Positions 9,165-18,395 are shown, numbered from the stretch's first letter. The stretch is 64,000 nucleotides of DNA from Roseomonas sp. CECT 9278 (GCF_918698155.1 NZ_CAKKLX010000007.1:62001-126000); one strand, 5' to 3'. Program-made: numbers and translations. Notes: a model not told the origin generated them from the letters alone.

Positions 9165-10120
9165 CGCGCCCGGCCATCGGTGCGCACAATGCGCACGCGC
9201 TGCTGCCGGTCGCCGAGGCGCAGCTCGGCTGCGGCGAAGAGCCGGTCGACGATCATGAAGTTCTGCCGGACGCGGTAGTTGACGAGCTGCCCCTCGCCCT
9301 CCGGCCCGATGACGAAGAGCGGCGGCATCTCGCCCTGGCCGATGCCGCGCGGGAATTCGATGAAGACCTGCCGCCCGTCGTCGAAGGCGCGCAGCGGCCG
9401 CCAGGCCGGGCTGTCGCCCTCGATGTCGTAGCGGAAGCGCAGCCGCGCGAGGTCGAGTCCCTGCTCGACGGGTGCGGCGGCGTTCTGCCGGCGCAGCGCG
9501 ATCAGCGCGTCCTGCGGATACTGCCAGGAGACGGAGGCCATGTAGGTGCGCTCGGTCGAGCGCAGCTCCAGCAGGTAGGTGCGGCGGTCGGTGTTGATGA
9601 TGAGGTTGGTGGTGAGGTCGGGGCGCGTCGGCTTGACGATGATGTGCACGCGGCGTGTCGGGCCGGTGCCGCTCTCGGTGTCGCCGATGATCCAGCGCAC
9701 CGTGTCGCCGGCGGCGACGGGGCCGTTGCCGACCAGCGTCTCGCCCTCCTGCAGCATGATGGCGGTGACCTGTCCGGGCGCGGTGTAGACCTGATAGAGC
9801 GCGCCGGGCGTGAAGGGGTAGACCTGCACCGCGTTGATGAAACCCGCGCGCACGGGCTGCACGCGCGCGGCGGCGTTGGCCTGGTTGACCCGCACGGTGG
9901 GATCCGGCGCCTCGGGCGTACGGCGCGCGGGCGGGAGCCGCTGAAGCTGGCCCAGCAGCGGCAGGGGCGTCGGCACCTCGACGATCTCGACGGGCCGCGG
10001 CGGCTCGGGGATCTGCGTCGCCTGGATCGGCTCGTCGTCGTAGCTGATCTCCGGCGGGCGGAAGGCGCAGGCGCCGAGGCCGAGCAGGACGAGCGCCAGG
10101 GTGGGATGTGCGTGCCTCAC
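9161..10120 (-). CDS. trbG: TrbG, VirB9-like T4SS lipoprotein with IS-altered start
   Basis: 319 aa from GTG at 10120. A signal sequence ends in a lipobox (LGLGAC, Cys about residue 16), and the VirB9/TrbG/CagX domain occupies the C-terminal two thirds. It belongs to the outer-membrane core complex. The IS110 element begins at this start codon: comparing the two flanks shows the uninterrupted order would read the trbF end, then ATGA overlap, then trbG. Insertion changed the trbG start from ATG to GTG and removed coupling to trbF. The upstream in-frame extension lies inside the IS and is not real trbG. Confidence 0.88.
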   Translation of the reverse strand: MRHAHPTLALVLLGLGACAFRPPEISYDDEPIQATQIPEPPRPVEIVEVPTPLPLLGQLQRLPPARRTPEAPDPTVRVNQANAAARVQPVRAGFINAVQVYPFTPGALYQVYTAPGQVTAIMLQEGETLVGNGPVAAGDTVRWIIGDTESGTGPTRRVHIIVKPTRPDLTTNLIINTDRRTYLLELRSTERTYMASVSWQYPQDALIALRRQNAAAPVEQGLDLARLRFRYDIEGDSPAWRPLRAFDDGRQVFIEFPRGIGQGEMPPLFVIGPEGEGQLVNYRVRQNFMIVDRLFAAAELRLGDRQQRVRIVRTDGRAR

Positions 10121-10377
10121 TGGTGCACCGTTGAAGTGTCGGGTGCGGCGCCGCGTCGCGGCGTAGTGTCCGGCGGCCCGAGTGCCCGTCGTGACGGCCT
10201 GCGTCCCTCGCCGCTGGACGGCCATGATGAGACCAGCCGCACGGCGGGTGCCGGGAGACCGCGACGGACCACAGGGTGATGCGCCAGAGCCGGCCAGCCA
10301 GAGCGCCGATCAGTGAGGGTTCCGCACGATCTCCCAGCCCGGGCGAGACTACCCCAACCCGAGGAGGTCAGCCCATG
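10120..10377 (+). ncRNA. Candidate IS110 bridge RNA (seekRNA) region
   Basis: A non-coding 258 bp between the left IS end and the transposase start, with strong inverted repeats (for example GGTGCGGCGCCGCGTCGCGG around 10141-10160). IS110 elements of the non-IS1111 type encode a structured guide RNA in exactly this upstream non-coding end, with loops pairing to target and donor DNA. The position and length fit; the loops were not resolved by eye. Confidence 0.5.
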
Positions 10378-11580
10378 CCATTCCACGCCGGTCTCGACTG
10401 GGGTGCCGAGAGCCACAGCGTCTGCGTCATCGACACCGCGGGCAGCGTCGTCGCCCGCATCACCGCCAGGCACGACGCTGCGGGCCTTTCCGAACTCCTC
10501 GCGGCCTTGCGCCAGATCGCCCCGCCCGCCGCGCTGCCGATCGCCATCGAGCGCCCTTCCGGGCTGGTCGTCGATGCCCTCGTCGCGGCCGGCCACCCGG
10601 TGGTCCCGATCCACCCCAACATCGCCAAGGCCTGCCGGCCCCGCTACCGCGCCGCCGGCGGCAAGTCCGATCCCTCCGACGCCTACATGCTCGCCGACAT
10701 CCTGCGCACCGATGGGCACCGCTTCCGCCCCCTCGCGCCCCTCTCGGACGACATCCGCGCACTGCGTGCCCTGGTGCGCGGGCGCGACGACCTCGTCGCA
10801 ACACGCATCGCTCTCGCCAACCAACTCCGCAGCACGCTCGAAGGCTTCTGGCCCGGTGCCGCCGTCATCTTCGCCGACGTCGCAAGCCCCATCGCGCTCG
10901 CCTTCATCCGCCGCTACCCGTCGCCAGCCAGCGCCGCTCGCCTCGGCACCAAGCGTCTGGCCGGCTTCCTTGCCGCCCATAGCTATTCCGGCCGGCGCAG
11001 CCCGGACGAACTGCTCGCCCGCCTCCGCGCCGCTCCTCAGGGCTTCGCGGGCGATACCGAAGCCGAGGCCAAGGGCGAACTGGTCCGCTCCCTCGCCGCC
11101 ACCCTCGAAGCCATCGTCACCGAAATCACCCGCCTCTCCGCCCGCATCGAGCACGACATCGCGCAACTGCCCGACGGGCAGATCGTCATGTCCTTCCCGC
11201 GTGCAGGCCGCATCTGCGCCGCCCAGATCCTCGCCGAGCTCGGCAATGTTCGCGATCGCTTCCCCACGGAGGAGCAACTCGCTGCGGAGGCCGGCGTCTG
11301 TCCCGTCACGCACGCCTCCGGCAAGTCCCGCGGCGTCGTTTTCCGATGGGCCTGCAACAAGCACTTGCGCAGCGCCATCACCACCTTCGCGGACAACTCC
11401 CGCCGCGCCTCCACATGGGCCGCCAACATCTACCGACAGGCCCGTGACCGCGGATGCAAGCATCCCCACGCCACGCGCATCCTCGCCCGCGCATGGGTCC
11501 GAATCCTTTGGCGCGCCTGGCAGGACAACACCCTCTACGACCCAGCGCGCCACACCGCCGCCGCAAAACTCGCCGCCTGA
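10378..11580 (+). CDS. IS110-family transposase (DEDD recombinase)
   Basis: 400 aa. The N-terminal RuvC-like DEDD domain starts GLDWGAESH (Asp8), with later acidic positions at IAIERPSG and KSDPSDAYMLAD (D-x-x-D). The C-terminal transposase-20 domain contains GKSRG near residue 320, the region of the catalytic Ser of IS110 enzymes. The start ATG 10378 follows AGGAGG closely. Full length and apparently intact, so the element may still be active. Confidence 0.9.
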   Translation, partial: PFHAGLDWGAESHSVCVIDTAGSVVARITARHDAAGLSELLAALRQIAPPAALPIAIERPSGLVVDALVAAGHPVVPIHPNIAKACRPRYRAAGGKSDPSDAYMLADILRTDGHRFRPLAPLSDDIRALRALVRGRDDLVATRIALANQLRSTLEGFWPGAAVIFADVASPIALAFIRRYPSPASAARLGTKRLAGFLAAHSYSGRRSPDELLARLRAAPQGFAGDTEAEAKGELVRSLAATLEAIVTEITRLSARIEHDIAQLPDGQIVMSFPRAGRICAAQILAELGNVRDRFPTEEQLAAEAGVCPVTHASGKSRGVVFRWACNKHLRSAITTFADNSRRASTWAANIYRQARDRGCKHPHATRILARAWVRILWRAWQDNTLYDPARHTAAAKLAA

Positions 11581-11606
11581 CAAACCAACGCTGGACACAG
11601 GGTGTC

Positions 11607-12290
11607 TCATTGCCCGAGCTCCCGCGACCAGTTGATGGCGTGGACGAAGATGCCGAGGGGGTTCTTGCGCAGTCGTTCGGCGTCGCGCGCCGGCTGGACC
11701 ACGATGGTCAGGATCGCGCTCCAGCGCTCGGTGCGCGCGAGCTGGCCGTTCTCGTAGGTCCGCTCGATCCACGCGACGCGGAAGCTGTCGTCGGAGGCGC
11801 GGATGACGCTGGAGACTTCGACGGCGACCTGCTGGCGGCCGACGCGGCCGAAGGGATCGCTGGCGCGCGCGAAGTCGTTGAGCGCCAGCGCGCCGCGATC
11901 CGTCGCGAAGTCATAGGCACGCAGCCAGTTCTGGCGGACGATGATCGGGTCGGCGGCGATCCCGCGCACCTGCTCGATGAAGCGCGCGAGGTGCCAAGCG
12001 ATCTGCGGGTCGGTCGGGCGGAAGTTGGCAATGGCGGGTGCGACCGCCTGCGCCTCGCCGAGTCGATCCACCTGCACGACCCAGGGCACGATGGTGCCGC
12101 GGGCGGATTGCCAGACCAGGGCGGCAGCGAGGCCTGCGATCAGGAAAAGCTCGCCCAGCGCCATCAGCCGCCAGTTGCGCGCCTGGACGCGGGCGGAGCC
12201 GATGCGCTCGTCCCAGGCCTGGGCGGCGCGCTGGTAGGGCGTCTCGGGTTCGGGCGTGCGGCCGTAGCGGACGGAGGGACGGCGGAACAT
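11607..12290 (-). CDS. trbF: TrbF, VirB8-like T4SS assembly protein
   Basis: 227 aa: short cytoplasmic N-terminus, one membrane helix (about residues 42-62), and a periplasmic VirB8-like domain. A bitopic inner-membrane subunit that nucleates the transfer channel. ATG 12290 overlaps the trbL stop (ATGA). The stop lies at the right edge of the IS110 insertion and remains the native TGA, so the protein is intact. Confidence 0.9.
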   Translation of the reverse strand: MFRRPSVRYGRTPEPETPYQRAAQAWDERIGSARVQARNWRLMALGELFLIAGLAAALVWQSARGTIVPWVVQVDRLGEAQAVAPAIANFRPTDPQIAWHLARFIEQVRGIAADPIIVRQNWLRAYDFATDRGALALNDFARASDPFGRVGRQQVAVEVSSVIRASDDSFRVAWIERTYENGQLARTERWSAILTIVVQPARDAERLRKNPLGIFVHAINWSRELGQ

Positions 12291-13552
12291 CAGCGATCCT
12301 CCGAGAGGCGGATGGAGGAGCCGGCGCCGCCGCCATCGCCGGAGCGGATGGCGTGGCCGAGGGTGGTGACGCCGTGGCTCAGCGCCTGCCCGCGCCGCAT
12401 GCGCCGGGCCCAGGCAGGCGCGCCGGACGACGCTGACGAATCAGCCGGCGCCGAGGCGCCGCCACTGACGGCCGCGCTGCCGGCGGCGTGGCTGGCACGG
12501 AGGCTGCCCGCAGCGCTGCGCAGCGGGCTCATGGCGGCCGAGCCCGCGGCCATCGCCACGCCGGACGTACCCCCGCTGCGATAGGCGGTGCTCGTGGCGC
12601 CAAGCGCATAGGCGGAGCCTCGCGCGCCGGCGCTGATGGCGGACCCTGCCGCGCCGACCGCAGCGGCCCCGGTGCGCACGGCAGCCGCGCCCGCGACCAT
12701 GGCGCCGCCTGCCGCCAGGCCGGTGCCGACTGCCGCGCCCGCGCCAAGCTGCGGCCCGCCGGAGATCAGCCCGTTGGCGATGCCCGGCCCGAAGATCCCG
12801 AGCGCCAGCAGCGCCAGCGCCGCCAGCACGATGGACATCGCCTCGTCGATGGTCGGCTGGTTCGCGCCGAAGCCCGCGGTGAACTGCGCGAAGAGCGTCG
12901 AGCCGATGCCGACGATGACGGCCAGCACCAGCACCTTCACGCCGGAGGAGACGACGTTGCCGAGCACGCGCTCGGCGAGGAACGCGGTCTTGCCGAACAG
13001 CCCGAAGGGCACGAGCACGAAGCCCGCCAGCGTCGTCAGCTTGAACTCGATCAGCGTGACGAAGAGCTGGATCGCCAGGATGAAGAAGGACAGCAGCACA
13101 ACCGCCCAGGCGAACATCAGGATCGCGATCTGGACGAAGTTCGTGAAGAACGAGATGTAGCCCATGAGGCCGGAGACGGCCTGGAGCAGCGGCCGCCCCG
13201 CATCGAGCCCGACCTGCGCGACCCGGCCCGGCTGCAGCAGCTGCTGCGCCGTGATGGTCGAGCCCGACGCGACCAGCCCGAGGCCGGCAAAGCTGTCGAA
13301 GATGACCTGGGCGAGGAAGTTCCAGTTGCCGATGATCCAGGCGAAGACGCCCACGAAGAGGGTCTTCTTGATCAGGCGCGCGATGATGTCGTCGTCGGCA
13401 CCCCAGGCCCAGAAGAGCGCGGCGAGGGTGATGTCGATGACGATGAGCGTGGCGGCGAGGAAGGCTACCTCGCCGCCGAGCAGCCCGAAGCCGCTGTCGA
13501 TGTAGCGGGTGAAGACGTCGAGGAAGCGGTCGATGACGCCGGTGCCGTTCAT
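12290..13552 (-). CDS. trbL: TrbL, VirB6-like polytopic channel protein
   Basis: 420 aa. Several hydrophobic helices (about residues 25-50, 65-85, 140-165, 170-195, 200-225, 235-260) form the inner-membrane VirB6/TrbL core; the C-terminal 150 residues are Gly/Ala/Ser-rich with low complexity, common for TrbL. Start ATG 13552. Only 44 bp separate it from trbJ, so the small trbK entry-exclusion gene usual here is absent. Confidence 0.9.
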   Translation of the reverse strand: MNGTGVIDRFLDVFTRYIDSGFGLLGGEVAFLAATLIVIDITLAALFWAWGADDDIIARLIKKTLFVGVFAWIIGNWNFLAQVIFDSFAGLGLVASGSTITAQQLLQPGRVAQVGLDAGRPLLQAVSGLMGYISFFTNFVQIAILMFAWAVVLLSFFILAIQLFVTLIEFKLTTLAGFVLVPFGLFGKTAFLAERVLGNVVSSGVKVLVLAVIVGIGSTLFAQFTAGFGANQPTIDEAMSIVLAALALLALGIFGPGIANGLISGGPQLGAGAAVGTGLAAGGAMVAGAAAVRTGAAAVGAAGSAISAGARGSAYALGATSTAYRSGGTSGVAMAAGSAAMSPLRSAAGSLRASHAAGSAAVSGGASAPADSSASSGAPAWARRMRRGQALSHGVTTLGHAIRSGDGGGAGSSIRLSEDR

Positions 13553-13596
13553 GGCACGTCCCGGGGTGTGCGAGGATGCGGCGCCACGACCATGGC

Positions 13597-14346
13597 TCAG
13601 CGGCCATGGAACATCTGCGCCGAGCCCGGCTGGTAGCCGGCGCCCGGGGCGAGGAAGCGTTCCAGCTGCTCGCGCGCCTGCTCCTCGCCGCTGGCGACGC
13701 GCGCGGCCTCGAGCGCCTGCGCGCGGCCCTGGGCTGCGAGAAGGGCGGTGAGGTCGGCGATCTGCTGCGACTGGAGGGCGAGCAGCTGATTGCCTGCCTG
13801 CGCCGCCTGAAGCGCGCCTGTCGCGCCCTGGCTCTGGCCGATCAGGGCCTCGATCTCGGCGCGGGTGCCGGTGAGGTTGCCGACCACGGTCGCCTGCGTC
13901 ATCAGCGCGTCCTGGAAGCCGGCGACGGAGGTCTGCCAGCGCTCGCGCGCATTGGCGAACATCTGCTGGCTGGAGCCGAGCGAGGCGGCGCTGCCGTAGC
14001 CCTGGGTGAAGGCGCGCTCGATGTCGGTGACCTCGTAGGCGAGGCGCTGGGCGCGGGCGATCAGCTGCTGCGTGCGCGTGAAGGACTGCTGCAGCCGCAT
14101 CAGCGAGGAGTAGGGCAGGCTCGCGAGGTTGCGCGCTTGGTTGATCAGCATCTGCGCCTCGTTCTGAAGCGAGGCGATCTGGTTGTTGATCTGGTCGAGC
14201 GCGCGGGCGGCGGAGAGGATGTTCTGCGCGTAGTTCCAGGGGTCGAACACCGTCCACTGCGCCTGGGCGGGCGTGACCGGGATGGGGAGCGGCAGGCCGA
14301 GGAGGGCGGCGCCGAGCAGCGCGGCGCGGAGCGGGCGGCGGATCAT
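13597..14346 (-). CDS. trbJ: TrbJ, VirB5-like pilus-associated protein
   Basis: 249 aa with signal peptide (cleavage after about residue 30, TPAQAQ), then long amphipathic helices with many Gln and Ala. A secreted minor pilus component probably involved in adhesion. ATG 14346 overlaps the trbE stop (TGATG); a GTG one codon upstream (14349) is an alternative start. Confidence 0.9.
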   Translation of the reverse strand: MIRRPLRAALLGAALLGLPLPIPVTPAQAQWTVFDPWNYAQNILSAARALDQINNQIASLQNEAQMLINQARNLASLPYSSLMRLQQSFTRTQQLIARAQRLAYEVTDIERAFTQGYGSAASLGSSQQMFANARERWQTSVAGFQDALMTQATVVGNLTGTRAEIEALIGQSQGATGALQAAQAGNQLLALQSQQIADLTALLAAQGRAQALEAARVASGEEQAREQLERFLAPGAGYQPGSAQMFHGR

Positions 14347-16781
14347 CACGGGGTGTTCTCCGAGGGGTCGGGCAGGAGCTCGGCGGCCCAGTCGAGGCCG
14401 CGGCGCAGCAGCCAGGCCCGCGCGAAGCCGGCGCGGCCATGGGCGGCGAGGGTTTCGGCGATGGCGGCCTGGTCGGTCTTAGAGGACGCCGCACAGAAGG
14501 CGAGCGCGACCTCCGACAGCCCCAGCTCGAAGAGCCGGTTGCCGCGGCGGGACTGGCAGTAGTAGTCGCGCTTGGGCGTGGCGCGGGCGAGGATCTCTAT
14601 CTGCCGGTCATTCAGCCCGAAGCGGGCGTACATCGCCGCGATCTGCGGCTCGAGCGCGCGCTCGTTCGGCAGGAAGACGCGCGTCGGGCAGCTCTCGATG
14701 ATCGCGGGCGCGATGGCGGAGCCATCCACGTCCGCCAGCGACTGCGTCGCGAAGACCACCGAAGCGTTCTTCTTGCGGAGCGTCTTGAGCCACTCGCGCA
14801 GCTGCGCGCCGAAGGTGGCGTCGTCCAGCGCGAGCCAGCCCTCGTCGACGATGATCAGCGTCGGCCGGCCGTCGAGGCGCCGCCCGATGGCGTGGAAGAG
14901 ATAGGCCAGCACGGCTGGCGCGGCGGCGGTGCCGATCAGCCCCTCGGTCTCGAAGGCCTGCACCTCGGCCTCGCCCAGCCGCTCCGCCTCGGCGTCCAGC
15001 AGCCGTCCCCAGGGGCCGGCCAGGGTGTAGGGCTCAAGCGCGCGCTTGAGCGCCTGGGACTGCAGCAGCACGGCAAGGCCGGTCAGGGTGCGCTCGTGGA
15101 TGGGTGCGGAGGCGAGGCTGGTCAGCGCGGACCAGAGATGGTCCTTTACGGCAGGATCGATCGCCACGCCCTCGCGTGCGAGCAGGCCGGCGATCCACTC
15201 CGCCGCCCAGGCGCGCCCCTCCGGCGCATCGATCCGCGCCAGTGGTTGCAGCGCCACCGGCTCGGCCATGTCGCCGGCCAGCGCGCCGCCGAGGTCGTGC
15301 CAGTCCCCACCCATGGCGATCGCGGCAGCCCGGATCGAGCCGCCGAAGTCGAAGGCGAAGACCTGCGCACCCGCGTAGCGGCGGAACTGGAGCGCCATCA
15401 GCGCCAGCAGCACCGACTTGCCGGCGCCGGTCGGGCCGATCACCAGCGTGTGCCCGACATCCCCCACATGCAGCGAGAAGCGGAACGGCGTCGCGCCCTC
15501 CGTCCGCGCATGGAACAGCGGCGGGCCGCCGAGATGCTCGTTCCGCTCCGGCCCGGCCCAAACCGCCGAGATCGGCACGATGTGCGCGAGGTTCAGCGTC
15601 GAGATCGGCGGCTGCCGCACATTGGCGTAGAGATGCCCCGGAAGGCTGCCGAGCCAGGCCTCGACGGCGTTGACCCCCTCGCGGATGACGGTGAAGTCGC
15701 GGGACTGGATGACCTTCTCGACAAGGCGGAGCTTGTCGTCGGCGGCGCGGGCTTCCTCGTCCCAGACCGTCACGGTCGCCGTGACGTAGGCCCAGCCGGC
15801 GATGTCCTGCCCGAGCTCCTGCAGCGCCTCGTCGGCGTCAGCGGCCTTGTTGGCGGCGTCGCTGTCGAGCAGGACGCTCTGCTCGTTGGTCATCACCTCC
15901 TTTAGGATCGCCCCGATCGACTTGCGCTTGGCGAACCACTGCCGGCGGATGCGCGTCAGCAATTTCTGCGCATCGGTGCGGTCGAGGCAGATGGCGCGGG
16001 TGCACCAGCGGTACTCGAAGGCGAGCGCGTTCAGCTCGTCGAGGATTCCAGGGAAGGTGGCGCTCGGAAAGCCGATGATGGTGAGCACGCGCAGCTGGGC
16101 GTCGCCGAGGCGCGGCGCCAAGCCGCACACCAGGGGCTGGTCGGCGAGCAGCGCGTCGAGATGCATTGGCGTCTCGGGCACGCGGACCAGGTGGCGGCGG
16201 GTCGAGACCGTCGAATGCAGGAAGGTCAGCGTCTCGGCGTCATCGAGCCAGCGCGCCTCCGGCACGAAGGCCTCGATCTGGTCGAGCACGCGGTCGGTGC
16301 GGTCGATGAAGTTTCTGAGCGCCTCGTGGCCGGTGGCAGCGTCGACGCCCTCGGTGCCCTCGTAGAGAAACCCCTCGGCGCGGGTGGCGTCGTCGGCCGG
16401 CGGCAGCCAGGCGAAGGTCAAGACGTAGACGCTCTCGAAATGCGCGCCGGCCTCTTCGAACTGGGCGCGCCGCTCGGCGTCGACCAGAGCCGAGACCGGA
16501 TCGGGGAAGGTGCTGGCAGGGTAGCCGCGGGCCGGCACGCGCTGCGCCTCCGCGAAGACTGCCCAGCCTGAGCCGAGGCGCCGCAGCGCGCCGTTCAGCC
16601 GCGCGGCGGTGGCGGCGAGCTCGGCGGGCGTGGCGCTGTCCAGGTCCGGGCCGCGAAAGCGGGCGCTGCGCTGGAAGGAGCCGTCCTTGTTCAGCACCAC
16701 GCCTGGCGCCACCAGGGCGGCCCAGGGGAGGAAGTCCGCGAGGGTCTGGGGCTTCCGGCGGTATTCGGCGAGGTTCAGCAT
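14346..16781 (-). CDS. trbE: TrbE, VirB4-like conjugation ATPase
   Basis: 811 aa, the largest T4SS energy protein. The N-terminal CagE/TrbE/VirB domain (about residues 1-420) leads to a RecA-like ATPase with Walker A GPTGAGKS (Lys455) and Walker B LIIVDEGW, followed by the FATQSL sensor region. Start ATG 16781 opens MLNLAEYRRKPQTLADFLPW as in family members; 7 nt separate it from trbD. Intact. Confidence 0.94.
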   Translation of the reverse strand: MLNLAEYRRKPQTLADFLPWAALVAPGVVLNKDGSFQRSARFRGPDLDSATPAELAATAARLNGALRRLGSGWAVFAEAQRVPARGYPASTFPDPVSALVDAERRAQFEEAGAHFESVYVLTFAWLPPADDATRAEGFLYEGTEGVDAATGHEALRNFIDRTDRVLDQIEAFVPEARWLDDAETLTFLHSTVSTRRHLVRVPETPMHLDALLADQPLVCGLAPRLGDAQLRVLTIIGFPSATFPGILDELNALAFEYRWCTRAICLDRTDAQKLLTRIRRQWFAKRKSIGAILKEVMTNEQSVLLDSDAANKAADADEALQELGQDIAGWAYVTATVTVWDEEARAADDKLRLVEKVIQSRDFTVIREGVNAVEAWLGSLPGHLYANVRQPPISTLNLAHIVPISAVWAGPERNEHLGGPPLFHARTEGATPFRFSLHVGDVGHTLVIGPTGAGKSVLLALMALQFRRYAGAQVFAFDFGGSIRAAAIAMGGDWHDLGGALAGDMAEPVALQPLARIDAPEGRAWAAEWIAGLLAREGVAIDPAVKDHLWSALTSLASAPIHERTLTGLAVLLQSQALKRALEPYTLAGPWGRLLDAEAERLGEAEVQAFETEGLIGTAAAPAVLAYLFHAIGRRLDGRPTLIIVDEGWLALDDATFGAQLREWLKTLRKKNASVVFATQSLADVDGSAIAPAIIESCPTRVFLPNERALEPQIAAMYARFGLNDRQIEILARATPKRDYYCQSRRGNRLFELGLSEVALAFCAASSKTDQAAIAETLAAHGRAGFARAWLLRRGLDWAAELLPDPSENTP

Positions 16782-16788
16782 CGTGCCC

Positions 16789-17061
16789 TCACGCGCGTAG
16801 CCAAGCCGGGTAGCGCAGGTGCCGGCGCACCACCTCGACGAACTGGGCATCCCGCCGCGCGGCCCAGACGGCGGCGAGGTGGCCGACCAGCCAGATCAGC
16901 ACGCCCGCGACCCAGAGCCGCAGCCCGAGCCCGATCGCCGCGGCGAGCGTGCCGTTGGCGATGGCGACCGCCCGCGGCGCGCCGGCGAGCAGGATCGGCT
17001 CGATCAGCGCGCGGTGCACCGGCGCCGAGAAGCCCGGAACCGGGTCGGCCGGCGCGGCCAT
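16789..17061 (-). CDS. trbD: TrbD, VirB3-like membrane protein
   Basis: 90 aa with two adjacent hydrophobic stretches (about residues 30-65), the VirB3/TrbD pattern. Inner-membrane partner of the TrbE ATPase. ATG 17061 overlaps the trbC stop by 4 nt. Confidence 0.9.
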   Translation of the reverse strand: MAAPADPVPGFSAPVHRALIEPILLAGAPRAVAIANGTLAAAIGLGLRLWVAGVLIWLVGHLAAVWAARRDAQFVEVVRRHLRYPAWLRA

Positions 17062-17381
17062 CAGATCAGCACCCCGCCGCCGAACTGGAAGAAGGACAGG
17101 AAGAAGCTCGACGCCGCGAAGGCGATCGAGATCCCGAAGACGATCTGCACCAGCCGTCGGAAGCCGCCCGAGGTGTCCCCGAAGGCCAGCGTCAGGCCCG
17201 TGACGATGATGATGATCACCGCGATGATCTTGGCGACCGGCCCCTCGATGGATTCCAGCACCTGCTGCAGCGGCTGCTCCCAGGGCATGTTGGAGCCGGC
17301 GGCGCGGGCGGGCGCCGTGAGCGCGATGCACAGCGCGAAGGTGGCCGCGCCGGCGAGGCGCGTGCGCAGCGTGGGCGTCAT
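17061..17381 (-). CDS. trbC: TrbC, VirB2-like prepilin
   Basis: 106 aa: signal sequence (about residues 1-27, ending APARA), then two hydrophobic helices (about 48-67 and 82-103). Major pilin precursor; in RP4 this type is matured by the TraF peptidase, whose homologue is at 29593-30123. Start overlaps the trbB stop by 4 nt. Confidence 0.9.
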   Translation of the reverse strand: MTPTLRTRLAGAATFALCIALTAPARAAGSNMPWEQPLQQVLESIEGPVAKIIAVIIIIVTGLTLAFGDTSGGFRRLVQIVFGISIAFAASSFFLSFFQFGGGVLI

Positions 17382-18346
17382 AGGGTGTCTCCTGTGGGGG
17401 TGAGGTCGTAGTCGCCGGTCGTGGTCAGGCCGCGGACCTGGGCGAGCTCGGCAAGGCGGCGGTCTGCACCGCGGCCGGCGAGCACGGCGATGACGTCGAC
17501 CGTTTCAGCGATCAGGGCGCGCGGGACGGTGACGACAGCTTCCTGGATCAGCTGCTCGAGGCGGCGCAGCGCGCCGAGGGCGGAGCCGGCGTGGATGGTG
17601 CCGATGCCGCCGGGATGGCCGGTGCCCCAGGCCTTGAGCAGGTCGAGCGCCTCGGCGCCGCGCACCTCGCCGATGGGGATACGGTCGGGGCGCAGGCGCA
17701 GCGCGCGGCGGACGAGCTCCGACAGCGAGACGACGCCGTCCTTGGTGCGCAGCGCAACCAGGTTCGGGGCGCGGCACTGGAGCTCGCGCGTGTCCTCGAT
17801 CAGCACGACGCGACCGCCCTCGCGCGCAACCTCGGCGAGCAGGGCGTTGGTCAGCGTGGTCTTGCCGGTGGAGGTGCCGCCGGCCACCAGGATGTTGCGG
17901 CGTTCGGCAACGGCGATGCGCAGGGAGGCGGCCTGCCCGGCGGTCATGATGCCCGCAGCGACGTAGTGCTCCAGCGTGAACACGGCGACGGCGGGCTTGC
18001 GGATCGCGAAGGCCGGGGCCGCGACGACAGGCGGCAGCAGACCCTCGAACCGCTCACCGGTCTCGGGCAACTCTGCCGATACGCAGGGGCGGTCCGCATG
18101 CACCTCGGCGCCGACGTGGTGAGCGACGAGGCGGATGATGCGCTCGCCGTCAGCGAAGGATAGACAGCGGCCGGTATCGGCGAGGCCTTCCGCGAGACGG
18201 TCGATCCAGAGACGGCCGTCGGGGTTCAGCATCACCTCGACGACGGCTGGGTCCTCGAGCCACGCTGCGATGCCCGGGCCGAAGGCAGTGCGGAGCATCC
18301 GCGCGCCACGTGCGGTCGTCTCGGCCTTGAGTGGATGCAGCGACAT
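17378..18346 (-). CDS. trbB: TrbB, VirB11-like secretion ATPase
   Basis: 322 aa hexameric ATPase of the conjugation machine. N-terminal domain (about residues 1-130), then RecA-like core with Walker [10 protein letters not shown] (Lys162), Asp box [10 protein letters not shown], Walker B-like region and His box [14 protein letters not shown]. First gene of the trb operon; a nested hairpin precedes the ATG at 18346. Confidence 0.94.
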   Translation of the reverse strand: MSLHPLKAETTARGARMLRTAFGPGIAAWLEDPAVVEVMLNPDGRLWIDRLAEGLADTGRCLSFADGERIIRLVAHHVGAEVHADRPCVSAELPETGERFEGLLPPVVAAPAFAIRKPAVAVFTLEHYVAAGIMTAGQAASLRIAVAERRNILVAGGTSTGKTTLTNALLAEVAREGGRVVLIEDTRELQCRAPNLVALRTKDGVVSLSELVRRALRLRPDRIPIGEVRGAEALDLLKAWGTGHPGGIGTIHAGSALGALRRLEQLIQEAVVTVPRALIAETVDVIAVLAGRGADRRLAELAQVRGLTTTGDYDLTPTGDTL

Positions 18347-18349
18347 GCG

Positions 18350-18395
18350 GTCCCCGTTGTGGTGCCGCGGCGAGGACGCCGCAGCGAGCGGGGAC
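18350..18395 (-). promoter_or_regulatory. Nested hairpin covering the trbB ribosome-binding region
   Basis: Outer arms GTCCCCG (18350-18356) and CGGGGAC (18389-18395) are perfect complements; an inner stem GCGGCG (18367-18372) and CGCCGC (18377-18382) closes on AGGA. In the trbB mRNA the 3' outer arm reads CGGGGAC and ends 3 nt before the start codon region, so it includes the only Shine-Dalgarno-like G run. Folding would hide that site. No U tract follows, so it is not a classic terminator. Confidence 0.55.

Larger units (their letters stand above)
10120..11605 (+). mobile_element. IS110-family insertion element between trbG and trbF
   Basis: About 1.49 kb. Left flank ends CTCA (10116-10119) and right flank begins CTCA (11606-11609). 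This 4-bp identity contains a CT dinucleotide of the sort IS110 elements use as recombination core, so the exact ends could be shifted by 2-4 bp. The element has no long terminal inverted repeats, as expected. It contains one transposase gene in the opposite direction to trb and a 258-bp non-coding left part. Closing the gap restores the usual trbF-trbG stop/start overlap, which fixes the insertion point. Confidence 0.85.

Noticed and set aside
10117-11772. Minus-strand open frame across the IS110 element and into trbF
   Set aside because: Antisense to the IS110 transposase; Gly/Ala/Asp-rich with no domain.
12290-14494. TrbL frame extended upstream through trbJ
   Set aside because: Only the part from ATG 13552 has TrbL features; the upstream extension is Arg/Pro-rich and runs over trbJ, which is clearly coding in another frame.
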